The translations under genes were made by a program, and so were the position numbers. The notes below the pieces were generated by a model that was not told the DNA's origin, searched no databases, and was given only the letters and a program-made list of their open reading frames with translations. Shown piece after piece: positions 47,590 through 56,806 of a stretch of DNA of 64,000 nt. This DNA is from Candidatus Phytoplasma luffae (GTDB lineage: Bacteria > Bacillota_I > Bacilli_A > Acholeplasmatales > Acholeplasmataceae): positions 1 to 64,000 of the forward strand of contig NZ_CP054393.1 in assembly GCF_018024475.1 (NCBI RefSeq), in the 5' to 3' direction. How positions within the stretch are numbered: the stretch's first letter is position 1; each line of letters opens with the position of its first letter.

Positions 47590-47682
47590 ATGGGACATGG
47601 ACATAAGGAATCAGACGATTATCTTGATACGAATATGAATAATCTCTTTTTGTTTATTTTAAACAAAGAGGTTGTGAAATAA
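47590..47682 (+). CDS. Possible 30-residue leader peptide of tlyC
   Basis: ATG 47590 to TAA 47680-47682 encodes MGHGHKESDDYLDTNMNNLF and LFILNKEVVK. The first half is rich in His, Asp and Glu, as metal ligands would be. The stop is one base before the tlyC ATG, and the second half forms an imperfect hairpin (CTCTTTTTGTTTA / AAACAAAGAG, 47644-47670) that would contain the tlyC ribosome site. AAAGGAGA is 22 bases upstream, longer than ideal. A translated regulatory uORF is inference. Confidence 0.35.
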   Translation: MGHGHKESDDYLDTNMNNLFLFILNKEVVK

Positions 47683-47683
47683 A

Positions 47684-48955
47684 ATGGAAACAATTACAAT
47701 TATTTTTATTATCTTTATTTTGATTTTATTAAATGCTTTTTTATCTTTTATTGAAGTTTCTTTAATTTCTTTAAATCCAAATAAAATAGAGTTAAGAGTT
47801 AAACAAGGGTTTAAAAAAGATTTAAAAATCAAAAAAATAAAGGAAAAACCTAATCTTTTTTTATCTGTTGTACAAATAATAATTCATATTTTAACTTTTT
47901 CTCAAGGTATTATAATAAATAATTTTCAACAAAAAAACGATCATTACAATCATTATTATATAGAAGTATCAGTTGTTTTATGTTCTCTTATTTTTGGTGA
48001 ATTATTACCGAAGAGAATTGCTTTAGCTTTTCCTTTAAAAATTGCTTATTTATTTATTAGTCTTTTCAATATTATTTGTTTTTTTATGCAACCTTTTGTT
48101 TGGGTATTAAATAAAATTAGTGATTTTATATTATTTATTTTAAGAATAGATACTAATGTTAAAGGTTCTAATATAGAAGAAGAAGAACTTAGATTTTTAT
48201 TAAATTCTTCTTATAAAACAGGTGTTATTAACACTAGTAAAAAAAATATGCTTCAAAATGTTTTTGATTTTGATGACACTTTAGTTTCAGATATTATGCG
48301 TCATAGAAAAGAAATTGCAGCTATAAATTCAGATATCACTAAAGAAGAATTAATTGAATTTATTTCTCACGAAAAATATACTAGATTTCCTGTTTATGAA
48401 GATAATATGGATAAAATAATCGGTATTGTTCATGTTAAAGATATTTTTAAAGGACTTTTAACAAACGGTAATAATAAATTTAATATCAAAAAATTTTTAA
48501 GAAAACCTTATTATGTATTAGAATTTCAACATATTAGCGAATTATTTAAAGAAATGAAAATAAAACAAAATCATATCGCTATCGTAATTGATGAATATGG
48601 TGGAACTTCTGGTATTGTTACTATCGAAGATGTTATCGAAGAAATTTTAGGAGATATCCAAGATGAATATGATCAACAATCTAAAGATATTACAAAAATT
48701 TCTGATAAAGAATATTTAATCAAAGGAACAACTCATCTAGACGAAATAGAAAATAATTTACAAATTGATTTGCCTTTGGATAATTACGATACTTTAAATG
48801 GTTTTATTTTAGGAAAATTAAAAAGAATGCCTGAACCTAATGAAAAAATTCAAATAATTCATAATGATTGGAAATTTGAAAGTGAAAAATATGATGGTTT
48901 AGTTATTAAAATGGTTCGTGTTACTAAAGTTCCTAAGTTGGAACCGTCTTTATAA
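47684..48955 (+). CDS. tlyC: CNNM/TlyC-type membrane protein with CBS domains
   Basis: 423 residues, normal for the family. N-terminal DUF21 (CNNM) domain with four hydrophobic helices (residues 1-160), a CBS pair (about 205-325, with VSDIMRHRKEIAAI, FPVYEDNMDKIIGIVHVKD and DEYGGTSGIVTIEDVIEEI), then a CorC/HlyC domain (about 340-420). Family members move or sense Mg2+/Co2+; some are annotated as hemolysins. A P-type cation ATPase follows after 39 bases, so the two probably form a cation-homeostasis operon. Confidence 0.9.
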   Translation: METITIIFIIFILILLNAFLSFIEVSLISLNPNKIELRVKQGFKKDLKIKKIKEKPNLFLSVVQIIIHILTFSQGIIINNFQQKNDHYNHYYIEVSVVLCSLIFGELLPKRIALAFPLKIAYLFISLFNIICFFMQPFVWVLNKISDFILFILRIDTNVKGSNIEEEELRFLLNSSYKTGVINTSKKNMLQNVFDFDDTLVSDIMRHRKEIAAINSDITKEELIEFISHEKYTRFPVYEDNMDKIIGIVHVKDIFKGLLTNGNNKFNIKKFLRKPYYVLEFQHISELFKEMKIKQNHIAIVIDEYGGTSGIVTIEDVIEEILGDIQDEYDQQSKDITKISDKEYLIKGTTHLDEIENNLQIDLPLDNYDTLNGFILGKLKRMPEPNEKIQIIHNDWKFESEKYDGLVIKMVRVTKVPKLEPSL

Positions 48956-48994
48956 TTATTATTTAAAATTCAAATTAGAAAAAGTCACATAATT

Positions 48995-51727
48995 GTGGAT
49001 CAACCATTACCTCAATGCTCTTTAAAACAATTAGAACAAAAATTAAATATTGATTTTGCCCAAGGATTAACGCAAAAACAAGTTCAAAAACAATATGTCA
49101 AAGATGGCCTTAATAAATTAAAAGAAATTAAAAAACCAAATTTTTGGGTTAAATTTTTATATCAGTTACATAATTCTTTTGTTTATATTTTATTAATAAT
49201 TTTTTTATTTACTTTAATAATTGGTATCATTGAACAAAAAAAAGAAGAATTATTCGAAAGTTTTTTAATTTTAATAGTAATTTTAGGAAACGCTTTATTA
49301 GGCGTTTTTTTTGAAAATCGCAAAGAAAACTCTTTATTGTTAGTTGAACAAAAAACTAAACCTTACGCTAAAGTATTGAGAGATAAAAAATTACAATTTA
49401 TACTTAAGGAACAAATAGTTTTAGGCGATATTATTACTTTAGAAGCTGGCGATGTTGTTCCCGCTGATTTATTATTAATTGAAGCTAATTATTTAAAAAC
49501 AAATGAAGTTATTTTAACAGGAGAAATTTTGCCTGTTCTTAAAAATACTCCATCTAAAGAAGATGAAGCCGTTTTCACAAATTTTTCTAATTTAGTTTTT
49601 ATGGATACTACTGTTATTTCAGGTAAAGCTTATGGTGTTGTTATCGCTACAGGAAAATATACTCGAATAGGAAAAATTCATCATCTGATAAAAACAGAAA
49701 AAAAATATAAAACACCTTTAGAAAAAAATATAAAACAATTATCTAGTTTTTTAACCATTATTATTTTTTTGATTGTTTTAATAAATTTATTTTTAAATTT
49801 ATTAAAACATTATTATTTTAAGAAGATAATAGATTTTGACACAATAAAAAAATTATTATTATCTTCTTTTGTTTTAGCTGTGGCTGTTATTCCTGAAAGT
49901 TTATTAGCGATAATAACAATTATTTTAGCTTATGGAGTTAAAAAAATAATAAAACAAAAAGTTATTATTAAAAATTTGAAAACTTTAGAAACTTTAGGAG
50001 CTGTTAATATTGTTTGTACGGATAAAACAGGAACTTTAACCAAAAACCAAATGACTATTAAAAAGTTATATTTAAATAACTCTATTAAAGATGTCAGTTC
50101 CTCAGATTTAATTTCTGAACCCGATATAGAAAAATTAATTTGTTTTGGTATTTTATGTAATAGTAATTATAGTTCTCAAAAAAATAAAACAATTGTTAAT
50201 AATAAATTCTTATTCGACCCAATCGATCAATCTTTTATTGATTTAGGTTATTTATGGAAATTAAATATTTTAGAAATTCAAAAAGAAAATCCTAAAATCA
50301 AAGAATTTCCTTTTGATAGTAATTATAAATTGATGTTGACCATTCATCAAAAAGATACAAAAAAATATTTAATTATAAAAGGGGCATATGAAATTATTTT
50401 AGGTTTATCTTCTTATATTAATCGCTATCAAAAAAATATTCTTAAAAAAGAAAATAATATTCAAAAAACGGAAGATGATTTGAATAAAATGTCCTCCGAA
50501 GGTTATAAAGTTTTAGGGATAGCTTATACGGAAATAAACTTAAATTATCTTGATTTTGATAATTTAAATATAGATGAAATATTAAAATTAATAAAAAATA
50601 AAATAATTTTTTTAGGCGCAGTAGGTATTGAAGATCCAATACGTCCAGAAATTTTTCCTACTATGAAAGAATTGCAAACAGCTTTTATTACGCCTATAAT
50701 GATAACTGGTGATCACTTACAAACAGCTATCAAAGTAGCCTCTTCTTTAAAAATATTTAATCCTGAAATAGATTTAGCTATAACAGGCGAACAATTAGAT
50801 CTCTTGAGTGAAGATGAATTAGCGTATAAATTAAATTCAATAAAAATTTATGCTAGAACTAATCCTGAACATAAATTAAAAATTATTAAAACTTGGCAAA
50901 AAAAAGATAAAATCGTAGCTATGATAGGTGATGGAGTTAATGACGCTCCTAGTATCAAAAAAGCAGACATCGGAATATCTATGGGACGAACAGGAACAGA
51001 TATAACAAAACAAACATCAGATATTATTTTAGTCGAAGATAATTTCGCCACTATTACAAACGCTATTAAAGAAGGAAGAAATATTTTTAATAATATTAAA
51101 AAAAGCGTTATTTTTTTATTAAGTTGTAATATAGGCGAAATAATAGTTATTTTATTAAATACTTGTTTAGGACATTTATTTTTTAATCAAAATTTTATTA
51201 TTTTAAACACTGCGCAAATTCTCTGGATTAATTTAGTAACTGATTCTTTAGCGGCCATATCTTTAGGAATGGAACATCCAGAAAACAACTTAATGAAAGA
51301 AAAACCACGTTTTATAAAAAATGCTTTATTGAATAAACAAAATATTCAAAAAATTTTAATAGAAGGTTTTATAATTGGTATTTTAACATTTTTAGCTGCT
51401 TTTATAGGTTATAAATACAATGATAATAATAACCAAGATGGACAAACTATTGCCTTTATTGTTTTGTCTTTATCTCAATTGGTTCATGTTTTTAATTTAA
51501 GAAGTTTTAATAAATCTATTTTTCTTTTAAAAACTAATTTTTATTTAATCTTTTCTTTTATTATAAGTGTATTTTTACAAATAATTGTTATTATAATACC
51601 TTTTGGTAAACAAATTTTTAATTTATCTCCTAATTTATCTTATTCCAATATTTTAATTATTTTTATTTTTTCTGTAATGCCTTTATTTTTGATGGAAATT
51701 ATAAAAAAGATAAAATCTTTTTTATAA
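48995..51727 (+). CDS. P-type cation-transporting ATPase (P2-type, Ca2+/Mg2+-like)
   Basis: 910 residues, the usual length for P2A/P2B or MgtA pumps. Actuator loop LTGEILPVLKN, phosphorylation motif DKTGTLTKN with D343, hinge TGDHLQTA and GDGVNDAPSIKKADIGISMG. Ten helices expected: two plus two before and six after the cytosolic loops. VAVIPESLLAIITI matches the PEGL-like helix-4 motif (here PESL). Starts at GTG 48995; its ribosome site is weak. Probably extrudes or imports divalent cations; the ion cannot be fixed from sequence. Confidence 0.92.
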   Translation: MDQPLPQCSLKQLEQKLNIDFAQGLTQKQVQKQYVKDGLNKLKEIKKPNFWVKFLYQLHNSFVYILLIIFLFTLIIGIIEQKKEELFESFLILIVILGNALLGVFFENRKENSLLLVEQKTKPYAKVLRDKKLQFILKEQIVLGDIITLEAGDVVPADLLLIEANYLKTNEVILTGEILPVLKNTPSKEDEAVFTNFSNLVFMDTTVISGKAYGVVIATGKYTRIGKIHHLIKTEKKYKTPLEKNIKQLSSFLTIIIFLIVLINLFLNLLKHYYFKKIIDFDTIKKLLLSSFVLAVAVIPESLLAIITIILAYGVKKIIKQKVIIKNLKTLETLGAVNIVCTDKTGTLTKNQMTIKKLYLNNSIKDVSSSDLISEPDIEKLICFGILCNSNYSSQKNKTIVNNKFLFDPIDQSFIDLGYLWKLNILEIQKENPKIKEFPFDSNYKLMLTIHQKDTKKYLIIKGAYEIILGLSSYINRYQKNILKKENNIQKTEDDLNKMSSEGYKVLGIAYTEINLNYLDFDNLNIDEILKLIKNKIIFLGAVGIEDPIRPEIFPTMKELQTAFITPIMITGDHLQTAIKVASSLKIFNPEIDLAITGEQLDLLSEDELAYKLNSIKIYARTNPEHKLKIIKTWQKKDKIVAMIGDGVNDAPSIKKADIGISMGRTGTDITKQTSDIILVEDNFATITNAIKEGRNIFNNIKKSVIFLLSCNIGEIIVILLNTCLGHLFFNQNFIILNTAQILWINLVTDSLAAISLGMEHPENNLMKEKPRFIKNALLNKQNIQKILIEGFIIGILTFLAAFIGYKYNDNNNQDGQTIAFIVLSLSQLVHVFNLRSFNKSIFLLKTNFYLIFSFIISVFLQIIVIIIPFGKQIFNLSPNLSYSNILIIFIFSVMPLFLMEIIKKIKSFL

Positions 51728-51912
51728 TTTTTTTTAATAAAAAAATATTGATAAATAAAATATTTTTAAGCATAATATTTTTAGATATAAAAAACTTTTA
51801 TAAAAAACTCAAAATAATAACTTAAATTGTTTTCATTTTTCTAAAACAAAAATAAACATAAATAATTTGAACCTGAATCAATAACAAATCAATTAGTGTT
51901 ATTTAAAAAAGT
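51728..51912. other. Intergenic sequence, nothing recognised
   Basis: AT-rich sequence after the ATPase gene, up to the left end of the 0.7-kb element. Confidence 0.5.
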
Positions 51913-52630
51913 TGCGATGTTACAACGGTTTAGATATTTTTTATTTTTAAAAAATTATTTAAGACTAAATATTAAGTTAGTCTTTTTTTTATTAATAAAA
52001 AATGTTGATATATCAACATTTTTTTGGTTATATTTTGATAATTAATATAAAAATATTATTTGCTTTTTTGTTAAAATTCAAATGAATTTAAATATTATTA
52101 TTTTATTATAATGTATTTAAATTTTTAATAATTTAATAAGAAAAAAGAATGTGTAATATAAAAAAATAATTATCATCCTCAATTACCCGCAAAAAACAAC
52201 TCAATATCATCATACCCATAATACCCATAATATATTAACCTCATTTCTATCAATCATAACTGCGAAAATAGGTTATATTTTGATACTTATCCCTGAATAT
52301 ATTTTTAGTATTTTTATCATTACTATCATTACAATGATAATAACTATTTCGTTAATTATTTTATATCAAGGGAAATATCAACTAGGTAACTAAAGACTGT
52401 TGGGGGGAGGTATATTAAGTCTTATTTTCGCAGCAATAATACCTGTTATTTTAATATTACTAGAGTCTTACGAACCCAAAATAAATAATTATTATTTAAA
52501 ACTTCGGCAACCTTCTAAAATATACGAAAATAAAAAAATTATTTTAATCTTTTTTTAAAAAAAGACTAAAAATTCAGTTATTCTTAAAGAATATTTTTTT
52601 AAAAAAGTGTCTAAACTTTTGAAACAGCCA
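51913..52630. mobile_element. 718-bp non-autonomous relative of PMU ends
   Basis: Left end TGCGATGTT...TTTAGATATTTTTT followed by a hairpin like the PMU left-end terminator (AAGACTAAATATTAAGTTAGTCTT). The right end, read inversely, is TGGCTGTTTCAAAAGTTTAG followed by ACACTTTT, close to the PMU left end. Both ends face outward, so the unit resembles a MITE or deleted PMU with left-type ends on both sides. It holds only a broken membrane-protein remnant. Confidence 0.65.
52195..52559 (+). pseudogene. Membrane-protein remnant inside the 0.7-kb element
   Basis: One frame gives ...SIITAKIGYILILIPEYIFS and IFIITIITMIITISLIILYQ, with a stop near 52393. Another then reads GGGILSLIFAAIIPVILILL followed by ESYEPKINNYYLKLRQPSKI. 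Hydrophobic helices are evident, but the gene is frameshifted and has no clear start. Family unknown. Confidence 0.4.
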
Positions 52631-52634
52631 AGCG

Positions 52635-52740
52635 ACTCCTAACCTAAAAGTATAGAATCAAAAATAAAACCTTTTAAAAAGAGCTAATGATTTCGTATTA
52701 TTAGCTACAAAATTAAACAAATCAAATCTTATTTAATTTA
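52635..52740. repeat. Degenerate dispersed repeat (copy B)
   Basis: Same order of words as 27553-27660 (AAAAGTATAGAA, GATTTCGTATTATTAG, AAATTAAACAAA). Confidence 0.55.
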
Positions 52741-52763
52741 ATATTTTATTTTTTTCGTCAAAT

Positions 52764-52792
52764 AAAAAAGACTCAATAAATGAGTCTTTTTT
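52764..52792. terminator. Bidirectional hairpin
   Basis: AAAAAAGACTCA (52764-52775), loop ATAAA, TGAGTCTTTTTT (52781-52792). It lies after the minus-strand pseudogene. A near-identical hairpin occurs at 53787. Confidence 0.8.
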
Positions 52793-52809
52793 ATATAATA
52801 ATATTTGTA

Positions 52810-53575
52810 TTATTTTTTTGGTGGGTTTAGTTTTCTTGTTACAAAATTAAATGTTTGTGTTTGAGAAAATGTTGTGCCATCTATGTTTAAAGTTATTTTT
52901 TGATTAATTTGTATCTTTTAAGATCGTATTCGTCGATAGAAGAAAATTTGGCTACTTGTAGGATTGTATGTTGTCATTTTGATTAATTTTCCTGTTTGAA
53001 GGTTAAATTCTTGGATATATTGAATTTTTGTACCATCATCTTTACAAAATGTTTTTTTAATTAATTTTTCATTAGAATCATATTCTAGAGAAGAAGAAAT
53101 TTTGTCACTTTCATATTTGTAATCATCTTTTTTAATTAATTTTACGCTAGAATCATAAGTATTTTTAAAGGTTTGTTTAATTTCTTCATTATTATAAAAT
53201 GTTGTTTTATTTATTTTACCATCTGTATCGTATATAATGGATGAATTGAATTATTTTTTTCTATTTTCAGTATATTTTTTCTAATTCTTTTCTTACTTCA
53301 GGAGTGTAATCTTTCATTGAATCGTTGATATTGTAAAAAAACTAATTTAATTATTTTTTTGTTTGAGAATCATAAACATCTATATGATTAATTTGTTCAT
53401 CAGATCGATAAAAAATTTTATTGATTTGACATTGATAATCTTTTACCTCTTTGGTTTTAGAAAAAAAGAACAATTTAATTATTATTTCAGCAACAATGAT
53501 CAAAATAATTATAGAAAATATTATTATTAATTTTTTCTTATTTTTCTTAGATTGTGGATAATTATTTTTATACAT
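52810..53575 (-). pseudogene. Broken DUF2963-type membrane-anchored protein
   Basis: Minus strand from ATG 53575: MYKNNYPQSKKNKKK, one helix (LIIIFSIIILIIVAEIIIKL), then the frame ends at 53351. Fragments in other frames continue with the repetitive DUF2963 pattern: KINKTTFYNNEEIKQTFKNT, YDSSVKLIKKDDYKYESDK, EYDSNEKLIKKTF, TKIQYIQEFNLQTGKLIKMT. The end appears either as RRIRS-stop or, one frame off, as SIDEYDLKRYKLIKK. At least three frame breaks. The tail is open to TAA at 52810. Confidence 0.7.
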
Positions 53576-54037
53576 ATATAAAATGAATTCCTTTTCTTTT
53601 ATTATCGAATGTAAAAAAATAAGAACGCTTTAATTTTAACAAAAAAAAAAAAAAAACAAATAATACCTTTTGATACTAAAGTTATTTATTTAAGTAGATG
53701 AAGATATTAATTAAAATACATAAAGTTATAAATTTATTTATTTTTTTAAACAAAAGATTTTTAAATAAAAAAGTAAATATAAAAATAAAAAGACTCAATT
53801 AATTGAGTCTTTTTTTAATAAAAAAATAAAAAAAATTATAAAAAAACAATTAATAATATCTTTTTTTAAATTTTAAATATTATTTAATTTTATATAAATA
53901 TATTTAACTAGTTTAATTTAAAATTGAAATATATTATATATTCGTTTAAGATATTAATAACTATATTAAAAATAACCTTTCAAATAAACTACTTTATTAT
54001 TCATTCAAACACAATTACTGTTGTGATTAGGAATTTT
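53576..54037. other. AT-rich intergenic region
   Basis: No supported gene. It has a 16-base A run (53641-53656) and a terminator hairpin (53787-53817). A 64-codon plus-strand frame at 53924-54118 overlaps the ABC gene antisense and is unsupported. Confidence 0.5.
53787..53817. terminator. Bidirectional terminator, perfect 28-bp palindrome
   Basis: AAAAAGACTCAATT (53787-53800) directly followed by its reverse complement (53801-53814) and more T residues. It probably ends transcription of the minus-strand ABC gene. Confidence 0.85.
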
Positions 54038-56074
54038 TTATCTTTGAATAATAATTTCGATAGGTTTTTTGCGAGAAATTTTCCAAATAGGAAAAAAAGT
54101 AGCCAAAAACATCACTAAAAAAGTAATTAAAAAAATAATTTTCATAACGGTAAAATTAAAACTAACTAAATTAACCCAAATTAAATTAGATATCATTTTA
54201 TTACCATACCAAATGATTGTTTTGATTAAACCAAAAGATAATAATAAATTAATAATCGCAAGAATACAAACTTCAATTGTAAAAATAGTAGATATATCAA
54301 AATTATTCGCTCCAAGAGCTTTTAAGATTCCGACTTCTTTTATTCTTTTTTGGATACTATTTGAAATGAAATTAAATATTAAAATAAACGAAAATATACT
54401 ATAATTTATACTCAAAAATAAAAGAAACAAACTTAATTTTTTAAATATAGGTTCTGAACCATCAATAAAAGAAATAGCAGGTATGTTTTGTAATGATAAG
54501 TTAGAATAAACATTATCGTAATGCATTTTAACAATTTCTGTTAATTGTTGCTCTTTTAAGTCTTTTGCATTCCCTATTAAACTTTTAAGTTTAAATTTTG
54601 CTTTATTTTTTGTAAATTGTTTTTCATCTATAAAACATAAACTATTTATACCTTCATCTTTATCCAATCTATTTAAACTTAAAGAAACGATTTTAACAAT
54701 ATTTTTCATAAAATCTTCTCCTATTTTTTTTATTTCTTCTTCAGATAAATTTAAGACATCATCAAAACGATTATCAGGTTTTGATAAAGCAAATGATTTT
54801 AGTTTTTCATAACGAAGACTTTCTGGAATTTTATCAAAAATATATTTACTAACAAAATAATTATAATCTGTATTTAGGTCTTCTTCTTTCGGTTTTATAA
54901 CTCCTATATTATTCCAAAAATTTATATCCTTTTTATCAATTACAACAAAATTTATTTTTGGATTTAAGTATAAAATTAAATCTGGGTTTTTTGACATAAA
55001 TAAATCAGCATTATTTTTATACGTGTATACATTTTGGAAATGAGCGTTAGGATATTTATTTTTAAATTCTTCCACCTCATTCTCATTTTTAAAATCTGGA
55101 TAATTTGGTTTATTATAAAAATCTTTATTTTTTGGAGAAATAATTAAAGGTATATATGTATTATTTTTAAATGTATATTTAGCGATATCAGATTTATTGT
55201 AAAAAGAAAAACACAAAGAAACACCTAAAAAAACTAAAGACATAACCATTAAAAAAATATTAAAAAATAAATTAACTGGTTTACTTTTAATGTTATTCAA
55301 AGCGATTCGCAAAGCTATTTTGAATGGTAAACGAGACTTAATAGCGAGATAAGAATCAGCATTATCTAAAGCTAAATCGTTTTGAAAAATATTTTCTTTT
55401 TTATTTACTTTATCAGAAAATATATTACCATCTTGAATCTCGATAACACGATCAGCATAAGCATAAGTATTTTCTATATCATGAGAAACTAAAACTACTA
55501 ATTTTTCTTTGGAAATTTCTTTCAAAATATCTAAAATATTTTTTCCTGTTTGGCTATCTAAAGCACCTGTAACTTCATCTCCAAGAATAATTTCTGGATT
55601 TTTGATAATAGCTCTTGCGATCGCTACTCTTTGTTTTTGGCCACCTGATAATTCTTTAATATATCTATTTTCAAGACCTTCTAAATCTAATTTTTTTAAA
55701 ATATTTTTTATATGCGATTGCTCAAATTTTTGATTTTGTAATTCTAAAGAAATACTAATATTTTGAAATACTGTAAAATCTTCTAATAATTTATAATCTT
55801 GGAAAATGAAACCGATTGATGTATTACGATAAGCATTAAAGTCTTTTTGGCTAAATTCTTTAGTAGATTTATTTTTAAATATAATTTCTCCATGATTATA
55901 ATTATCTAAACCACCTAAAATATTCATTAAAGTGGTTTTTCCACTTCCTGTTTTCCCTAAAATAAAAACAAACCCTTTTTTAGGTAATGAAAAAGTAATT
56001 TTTTTTAAAATAGAAAAGTTTTCTTTTGTTTTTTTATTATAATAAATTTTAGATAAATTTTTAATAAATAACAT
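54038..56074 (-). CDS. MacB-like ABC transporter: ATPase fused to FtsX-type permease
   Basis: 678 residues. The N-terminal ATPase has Walker A GKTGSGKT (40-47), LSGGQKQRVAIARAI and Walker B with D166-E167. The next residue is Val (GDEVTGALDS) instead of the nearly invariant Pro. One helix (about 265-288) is followed by a large outer domain (about 290-540) and three C-terminal helices around the FtsX signature (IKEVGILKALGANNFDISTIFT). MacB-type proteins drive mechanical export or extraction of peptides and lipoproteins. A fusion of both parts in one gene is normal for MacB. Substrate unknown. Confidence 0.86.
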   Translation of the reverse strand: MLFIKNLSKIYYNKKTKENFSILKKITFSLPKKGFVFILGKTGSGKTTLMNILGGLDNYNHGEIIFKNKSTKEFSQKDFNAYRNTSIGFIFQDYKLLEDFTVFQNISISLELQNQKFEQSHIKNILKKLDLEGLENRYIKELSGGQKQRVAIARAIIKNPEIILGDEVTGALDSQTGKNILDILKEISKEKLVVLVSHDIENTYAYADRVIEIQDGNIFSDKVNKKENIFQNDLALDNADSYLAIKSRLPFKIALRIALNNIKSKPVNLFFNIFLMVMSLVFLGVSLCFSFYNKSDIAKYTFKNNTYIPLIISPKNKDFYNKPNYPDFKNENEVEEFKNKYPNAHFQNVYTYKNNADLFMSKNPDLILYLNPKINFVVIDKKDINFWNNIGVIKPKEEDLNTDYNYFVSKYIFDKIPESLRYEKLKSFALSKPDNRFDDVLNLSEEEIKKIGEDFMKNIVKIVSLSLNRLDKDEGINSLCFIDEKQFTKNKAKFKLKSLIGNAKDLKEQQLTEIVKMHYDNVYSNLSLQNIPAISFIDGSEPIFKKLSLFLLFLSINYSIFSFILIFNFISNSIQKRIKEVGILKALGANNFDISTIFTIEVCILAIINLLLSFGLIKTIIWYGNKMISNLIWVNLVSFNFTVMKIIFLITFLVMFLATFFPIWKISRKKPIEIIIQR

Positions 56075-56267
56075 AAACCTTTAAAAATCCTATTCTGATA
56101 TTTTTAATTATAATAAATTTAATTTATATTTAAATTTAAAAAACCATATTTTTTAAAAAGTAAAAATTAATATTTCTTTTTTTTCAATATATTAAATATA
56201 CTATATTAAATATGATTGATTTTTAAATAATTATATAAACAAAATAATTTTATTTAAATATTTAACA
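56075..56267. other. Short AT-rich region upstream of the ABC gene
   Basis: No gene seen; presumably holds the minus-strand promoter. Confidence 0.45.
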
Positions 56268-56467
56268 TTAAAAAGAATAATATTTTTTTAACATAATCGT
56301 ATTTATATTATTTAAATTAAAATCATATTTAATATTTATTTTTAAATAAAATTTTATTAACTGAAAATCCAAATTACCAACATCAATTTGTTTTTTTAAT
56401 TCTTTTAAACTTAAACCTTTAATGTTAAATCAAGACCAAAATAAAACTTGACTATCATCGTGCTCAC
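56268..56467 (-). pseudogene. Unrecognised gene remnant cut by the inverted PMU end
   Basis: A minus-strand frame reads HDDSQVLFWS, TGA, FNIKGLSLKELKKQIDVGNL and LDFQLIKFYLKINIKYDFN, ending at TAA 56268-56270. The 5' side is lost where the PMU right end begins (56468). An in-frame TGA sits where Trp would fit. Family unknown. Confidence 0.4.
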
Positions 56468-56806
56468 TGCGCTGTTCCATTTTTTTGGACATATTTTAAT
56501 TTTAAAATTGTTCTTTAAAACTTAAAATTAAGTAGATAATTTCATATCTTTTCAAACTAACAAAGTTGTTTTTAATTAAATTAAAAAGTGTCTAAAGTTT
56601 TTTAATAATTTGCTAGTTTCAAAAGATATTTTTTTCAATATTTTACCCTTCCATATATATAGTTAGGTAAAAAAAGTTAAAAAGGTGTCTACAAAATAAA
56701 AAGAAAATAATCTTTTATATAATTTTAATATTTTTCTTAAAAAAAGGGTGCAGAAAAGTAACCTTTTTTATAAGGTTATATTATTTATGTAAATTTAACT
56801 AATAAT

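Noticed and set aside
53924-54404. Plus-strand frames opposite the 3' end of the ABC exporter gene
   Set aside because: Antisense to the FtsX-type permease region; no signals.
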